DNA of 64,000 nt from contig NC_135564.1 in NCBI RefSeq assembly GCF_964340395.1, forward strand, positions 1,868,501 through 1,932,500, given 5' to 3'. Numbering within the stretch: the first letter of the stretch is position 1; every line of letters starts with the position of its first letter. Below are positions 58,883 through 64,000 of the stretch, one piece after another. Position numbers and translations under genes: made by a program. The notes beneath the pieces were generated by a model. The model had not been told where the DNA came from, did not search any database, and saw only the letters and a program-made list of their open reading frames with translations. Source of the DNA: Glandiceps talaboti (lineage: Eukaryota > Hemichordata > Enteropneusta > Spengelidae).

Positions 58883-61800
58883 GTGTGTCTGTCTGTGTCA
58901 GTGTCTGTTTCAGTTTTACTCAAAGGATTTCTAGTCTTCTCACCTGTATTTTGTAATCATCGGGTAGTTTTTTAGTATAACCCCATGGACTCAACCACAT
59001 TTGACTATATGCGTGGAAATCAATAAATAACCGAAAATTTGGGTTAGCGAGTATAAAGTCTGATGCACCCTTTGTTTCTGGTTCAGAAAATTTACTATTT
59101 CCACGATAGATAGCTGAGCATTGATCTTTGCTGGCGCCCCCTGTAGGGTAAACAGATGATAAAACAGTCATGTCGTGCTCTATATAACTTGTAGTGAGCT
59201 AACAACTTGATGACAATGGGAGTAGCTGCAAATAAGATGTATATTCATAACAGAAAGTCTGAGACTCGTATTAATGTAAACACTCTCGTTTCTGTTTGAC
59301 TGTGGCGGTATAAGATCTCTCTAAAAGTTGTATTGCTATGTTAAGTATGCTTACGTTTCCCCCATTTGAAACCCCAGTTCCTGTTTGGGTCGGTGCCAAT
59401 GCACGGACTTGGGCGGTTCGGTGATCGTGTTTTCCGCCACATGCGATCCTGTAGAACACACAAGAAATTTGTTGACAACATCAAAAACACAAACGAGTCA
59501 AAGCAATAGAAAAGACAGGGGCTGGAGGGGATTTGGCGTATCGATACTCATATTAAGGTATTTTTTATTATAAAGCGAGGATGCTACAACCTTGATACAA
59601 AATCAAATCCTCTTGAATTTTTTGATTCACAACACTTGGCATCCTTCCAAATTATATTTTGAATTTGATATCCTCATTTGCCTAATTCAGCCTAAGAGAA
59701 TGATTACATTGCAACATGACGAAATCAGTATAACTTACATCTGTCCATGTATAGGCGTAGCCATCGGGATTTAAAATGGGAACGATATAGTAGTCCATTT
59801 GGTCAACGAAATTTGTAACATCTTCATCAGTGCCGTATAGATCCAGAAACTAATATAAGATAAAAGGACATTTTAGAACTCAAGTACTATCGATTTATTT
59901 ATTTTAATACATTACTAAAGTAGTATAGTCATTTAGATATAATTTTATGGAATTTTGTGGGATAAAGGTGCGGTTTTAGTGGTGCAGCGCATAGCTCAAG
60001 TGAATGATGAATATCTCCAGGGTTCACAGTATGACGTCACCATATCATGTCGGTCGACTGACGTACATTTGATAATCTAGAGACAAGGATTACCGTTTCT
60101 ATTTTCACAGGATATGTCAATAGTCCGTGGTGCTTATATGCTCCTCACAAGCAACTGAGGGGGCCTAACTTTCGCTTTACCTCCCGGAGAAACACATATC
60201 AAACATAGCGATTTCTGCCATTGGAACCCTTTTCTCTTTACAATATACTCTGTTCAGCATCAACCCTACCTTCCAAACATAGAGATTAAAGTGGAGACTT
60301 CAGGAATCCCTGTAATCTGCGTCAAGCCCCCCCCCCCCCCCCCCGCCTTAAAATTTTCAGTAAGGTGAGTGATTTGAAGAGACTTACATTCTTGACTGTC
60401 CATAACATCGTAGCGACCGTGATCCATTCACGGGCATGTATACCACTATGAAACCACGCTGCTGGTTTGTCAACTCCTGGCTTACCTATCTAGAAAATTG
60501 AAGCCAATATGGTCAATTTCAATTACTGATAATTAAATCGACCCTACAGAACGTGTACTCAGTTGAACTAAACCCAATCAGCCACAGGCGAATCTTATCA
60601 GTCAAAAGGTAAGGCTAAGCCAACACTAATACAGGGAAAACCTTACAGAATCGAAGTGTAACGGGTACCTATCAGGGTAACCAAACCCAACACAATTCAA
60701 CCCAACCCGACCCGACCCAAACCGACCCAACCCAACCTAACATAACCTAATCTAATTGAGCCATTAGTATTTCAAGTCGGGGAGGGCCGGGAGACTTTGG
60801 ATGAGTCAGATTTTACAAATTGGTTCTTGGGGAGGTTCATTATTAAGAAAATTATATTATGTGACATAAAAGTTGGTTCACTAGAGAGAAGGGGGAATAG
60901 TGTAAGACATTAGGGATAATATCGTGGAATGTCAGGCAATTTTGGTAGATCATTGGTACATTCCCTGTGGTAGTAGTACTGTGAAACAACTAGTGGCATT
61001 AAAATTGTCCATGTGGTGGCAGCGGTGGGATTGGATCGTTGTACATTGTATTGGGTCTCGGTCTCTGGTCTTTTTTATATTTCTGATAGCATTTTAACCT
61101 ACGTTTTTGAAATATTTGAACATACTAGTAGGCGATGGCCATGTTTTAGAGAAAGGAAATTGAGGGAGGGTCAATTTTTAGAAAGTGGGATTGGGGTGGG
61201 TGACATTTTACTTGACATACTGAGCTTGATTTCCTAACTTAATTCAACCTAACCTAACCTAACATAACATAACATAACATAACATAGCATAACATAACAT
61301 AACATAACATAACCTGACATAATATAACATAATATAACATAACAAAATAAAATAAGGCAACATAACACAAGAAAATACAACAAATTTAGCAATCAAACTT
61401 TTATCGTACCTTCACACCTCTAATTTTACGTCCTTCGTAGGAGTCGGTCACATAAAATGGTTCCGAAATGTCAGAATATTTGCTGGTGATGTCATCAATC
61501 CATCGGTTAACCTGTTGAAATGATATCCTCTTGAGTTAAGTCAGAAGGTTAATTGTTCCATTTAATACAAAGTTTCGCTTTCCAGTGTAAAAGTTGTCCT
61601 CATCAGATCTTACAACGTTCTCACTAGCAGATCAATCATCATCACTATGAGAATACATGAATACTATGAACTCCTAGTAACTTCAACATATGTCAAAGAC
61701 CACGTTACTGGTCACCTACTAGAGCGTGAAATGTTATGTTATCATGCATAGCATTGTGTAATTGGTCATGGTATATTAACCATCTACCGTTTCAACGTGT

Positions 61801-63945
61801 TTCAACTGCCATGTATCATTTTATTAAACAACTGTATAATGATTGTATATTGGCCAAATATTATCATGTTCCTCAGAACGCCTTGGGAAACATTTCTATG
61901 AGTACGAACTGTTTACATGAATGTATCGACCTCGCAAAACCTTTGTCCTTTGAATTACTTTAATAAGTACTGTAACAGTAAATGACATTAATACCTCCTC
62001 ATATGTGTGATACACAGAGTACTCAAACTCCTCTGCCATCGCTCTGCTCTTTGCATTAAACAATGCCTGGCGATGAACAAGACTCTGTACATCTTCTATC
62101 ATTATGTCCATGTCAAAACCAAGAGTTTTAAGTTTTGTTGTGACATAGCCTAGGACCTTGGGTACCATGATGTCAACGTTCTTGCCGACCGCTCGTGGGT
62201 GAACCCAAAAGTCAAGCTGTTTTGTGGAAGGTGTACAGAAAACTCATGATTATTTGAGCGTCAAGGAATAGCAAGTATAAAATTTTCCTAGTTTTGTATA
62301 AATCCCTTAATATTTCTGTTTAGGGGTCGGTCGCTTTGGGTGGTGTTTTGCAGTTGAACATGGGCTTTCTCAGCTAACCCCCCAGCTCTAATGACCAAAG
62401 CCATAGTGATCCACTCCCCTATAAAGACTATATTTTTCAAAATGAACCCTAACCTATGCATATTTTTGATACATCTATTATATGTAAAGTACACAGGTTT
62501 TACTATTATGAAGTTACTATAACACCATACACTTGAATGTAATCGAATGCTGTTTTGAGGCACAATTTTTGTTTTCTTTGTACATGTTTATCTGGAATCT
62601 ATGGCGCATATAATTTTCTCATGGTATGTCAGTACATAAATCCATAGGAGACTCATTAATTGCAGTTAACAGAACTCAACTCTTTCTATCAAAAATGGGT
62701 CTTTACAAATTTAGTAAATGTTGACAGAAAGCAACATACTAATTTCTGGTACACATACCTCTTTGTGGTATCATACACCACACAATAACATGCCAAACTA
62801 TAAGAAATCTGAAGTTTGTATACTTAAGGTATTGCCTAATTACCGTAAATCAGTAATTATGCAAATGAGTAATGTGGCTTTATAGGACACATGCAATCTG
62901 TTGTCATCAACATGTGTACCAAAGTATGAAATTTGAATTGTGCATTCTTAAAATATAGCATAATTACTGAAAAACATTACTTATGGTGAATGAAACAATA
63001 CAACTAAAAGCTATATCAACACGCATTTCAGGATATATGCGCTTTGTTATGTTTGAATTTGAAGTGTGCATTCTTAAGGTGAAGCATAATTACTGAAAAT
63101 CATTCATTATGAATATGACCACAAAACCTGGTCGTTTACAGTCCTGGATTTGATACGTTTGGAGCTCGACTTCACAGTTGACGAATGTGTCTATGTCTGT
63201 TATACTACTATTTGTTAAGTGATTTGGATGACTGTGATATTGATGAACGCTAAATAGCTCTTAAATCATCAGCTGCAAGCTGTAATCCAAACGAGGAAAC
63301 AATTCTCAAGTGCAGCTAAACAAACCTGCAAATTTGACTCTTCCATTTCTTGCAGATACAGCAGCTCGTCTTCATTCTTTGGGACGATTCGCAACACCTG
63401 ATATCTATGTTAGAATGTTAGGACATTGTATTATGTTCTAGCACACGACTTTACCACTTCTAAGCTAAGGGTTCTATCAGTATCACATTAATATAATTTC
63501 GTATAAAATTAAAAGGACAGGAATATCAAATTAATTGAAGCACTTATGAATCAACAAACTCGTATAACTTTGATGACAGGCATGGAAGTTATACTGCTGC
63601 ATGGCTACATATTGAATTTCAATGAAGACTTGATTTATTTTTGGGTTTTATTTTCTCAGCAAATGTGGTTCATTTGACATCATAATCTTCAAGTTTTGGT
63701 TATCTCTTTACTGAAATACTAATCACAAAACAATAATTGTTATCCAAGGTTTGTCAAATGTTGCCTTTTTATCACCAAAATATTTAACCAGCGTAAGAAA
63801 ATGAAAATCCAAAATAGAGATGTTAAGACTTCGAGATATAATAACATGTCGTTATATATTCATTAATTCATGTATTCATTTCAATAGCATAACACACCTG
63901 TAAGCATCATAGATAAGAACACGATGCTTTGATCTTCACCGTTGA
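57514..63945 (-). CDS. Metallocarboxypeptidase A/B (M14A) zymogen, N-terminus off window
   Basis: This is a secreted zinc exopeptidase that removes C-terminal residues after loss of a propeptide. Exons in phase: about 63940-63898 (tentative), 63404-63326, 62216-61995, 61511-61410, 60489-60388, 59849-59739, 59448-59355, 59140-58944, 57886-57802 and 57698-57514. The first three encode the activation domain ([31 protein letters not shown]). Catalytic features are present: zinc ligands in GIHAREW and in DFHAYSQ, the substrate-binding Arg in MWRKTRS, DPNRN for the terminal carboxylate, and the general-base Glu in [17 protein letters not shown]. At the positions of bovine CPA Tyr248 and residue 255 it has Gly and Ala, unlike typical CPA (Tyr, Ile) or CPB (Tyr, Asp). 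The signal-peptide exon should lie beyond 64000. CPA versus CPB subtype is undecided. Confidence 0.92.
57918..58592. mobile_element. MITE-like element, family B, long copy
   Basis: Arms of about 75 bp: ATATTATTCCCCAATATTTT on the left and the complement (AACATTGGGGAATGATAT) on the right, with matching inner blocks (AAAATACGAGTGGCCT and GGTCACTTGTATTTTCC). About 675 bp, no ORF of note. It lies in the carboxypeptidase intron between 57886 and 58944 and abuts a GTTT/GTAT microsatellite. Confidence 0.75.
58610..58905. repeat. GTTT / GTAT / GT microsatellite
   Basis: Runs of GTTT, then GTAT, mixed with GT and GTCT. Long Val/Cys/Tyr frames on the plus strand and Thr/His frames on the minus strand are artefacts. 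Confidence 0.98.
61240..61350. repeat. AACCT/AACAT pentamer repeat
   Basis: Three AACCT units then about 15 degenerate AACAT units, in the carboxypeptidase intron between 60489 and 61410. The pentamer period and low purity fit an interstitial simple repeat. Confidence 0.9.
62820..63120. repeat. Possible member of the TCTG-headed family body
   Basis: Diverged phrases such as ATTATGCAAATGAGTAATG, GAAATTTGAATTGTGCATTC and GCATAATTACTGAAAA appear twice in tandem (about 62920 and 63055), similar to the bodies at 17310 and 56630. There is no TCTG run here. Confidence 0.35.
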
Positions 63946-64000
63946 CTATTATGCCATCAAGAAATAGTATGAATCAATCAATCACGAAGACTTCAAGGGT

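Noticed and set aside
58537-58975. Val/Cys/Tyr and Thr/His repeat frames
   Set aside because: Translation of the GTTT/GTAT microsatellite.
61240-61350. Telomere-type repeat (AACCT = TTAGG complement)
   Set aside because: Only three AACCT units; the rest is AACAT with many errors and lies within a gene intron.

Overview
The window is nuclear DNA of an animal, probably a marine invertebrate; the phylum cannot be fixed from the sequence. It is AT-rich. Genes are split into short exons with GT-AG introns, and introns and intergenic DNA are full of tandem arrays, short inverted-repeat (MITE-like) elements and one tRNA-derived SINE. No retrotransposon or transposase ORF, rRNA gene or genuine tRNA gene was found. 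Exon models were built by hand from splice signals, reading-frame phase and recalled family sequences.

All supported genes are on the minus strand. From low to high coordinates: two alternative or duplicated first coding exons of cysteine dioxygenase (CDO1; 4834-5018 and 6644-6827), with the rest of the gene off the left edge; a complete ten-exon UBXN6/UBXD1 gene (14482-23609, 441 aa, p97/VCP cofactor); a complete six-exon AP-3 sigma subunit gene (28731-32492, 186 aa); a two-exon gene for a 96-aa single-pass membrane protein of unknown family (33321-33971); a complete 13-exon gene (36627-46033, 844 aa) for a receptor-like protein; a partial gene for an unknown membrane protein (51374-52209); and nine exons of an M14A carboxypeptidase zymogen (57514 to about 63940), whose signal-peptide exon lies off the right edge.

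The most unusual gene is the 844-aa one. Its outside half looks like MEGF10/PEAR1/Draper receptors: signal peptide, EMI-like module and about seven EGF repeats. After the membrane segment and a PPPPY motif, its inside half is helical and ends in a domain resembling the microtubule-binding stalk region of dynein heavy chains. All 12 splice junctions agree in phase, so the fusion is supported by the gene structure.

The second theme is tandem arrays that start on exon edges. Four arrays in three genes contain copies of the adjacent exon end, including its splice site or stop codon: the UBXN6 stop region, the UBXN6 exon 8 donor, the AP3S exon 3 acceptor, and the exon 3 acceptor of the EMI-EGF gene. 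A third theme is a set of non-autonomous inverted-repeat elements, several with readable target-site duplications, including a near-perfect foldback family with 9-10 bp duplications. One of these is inserted in a SINE that itself sits in a minisatellite inside an intron.
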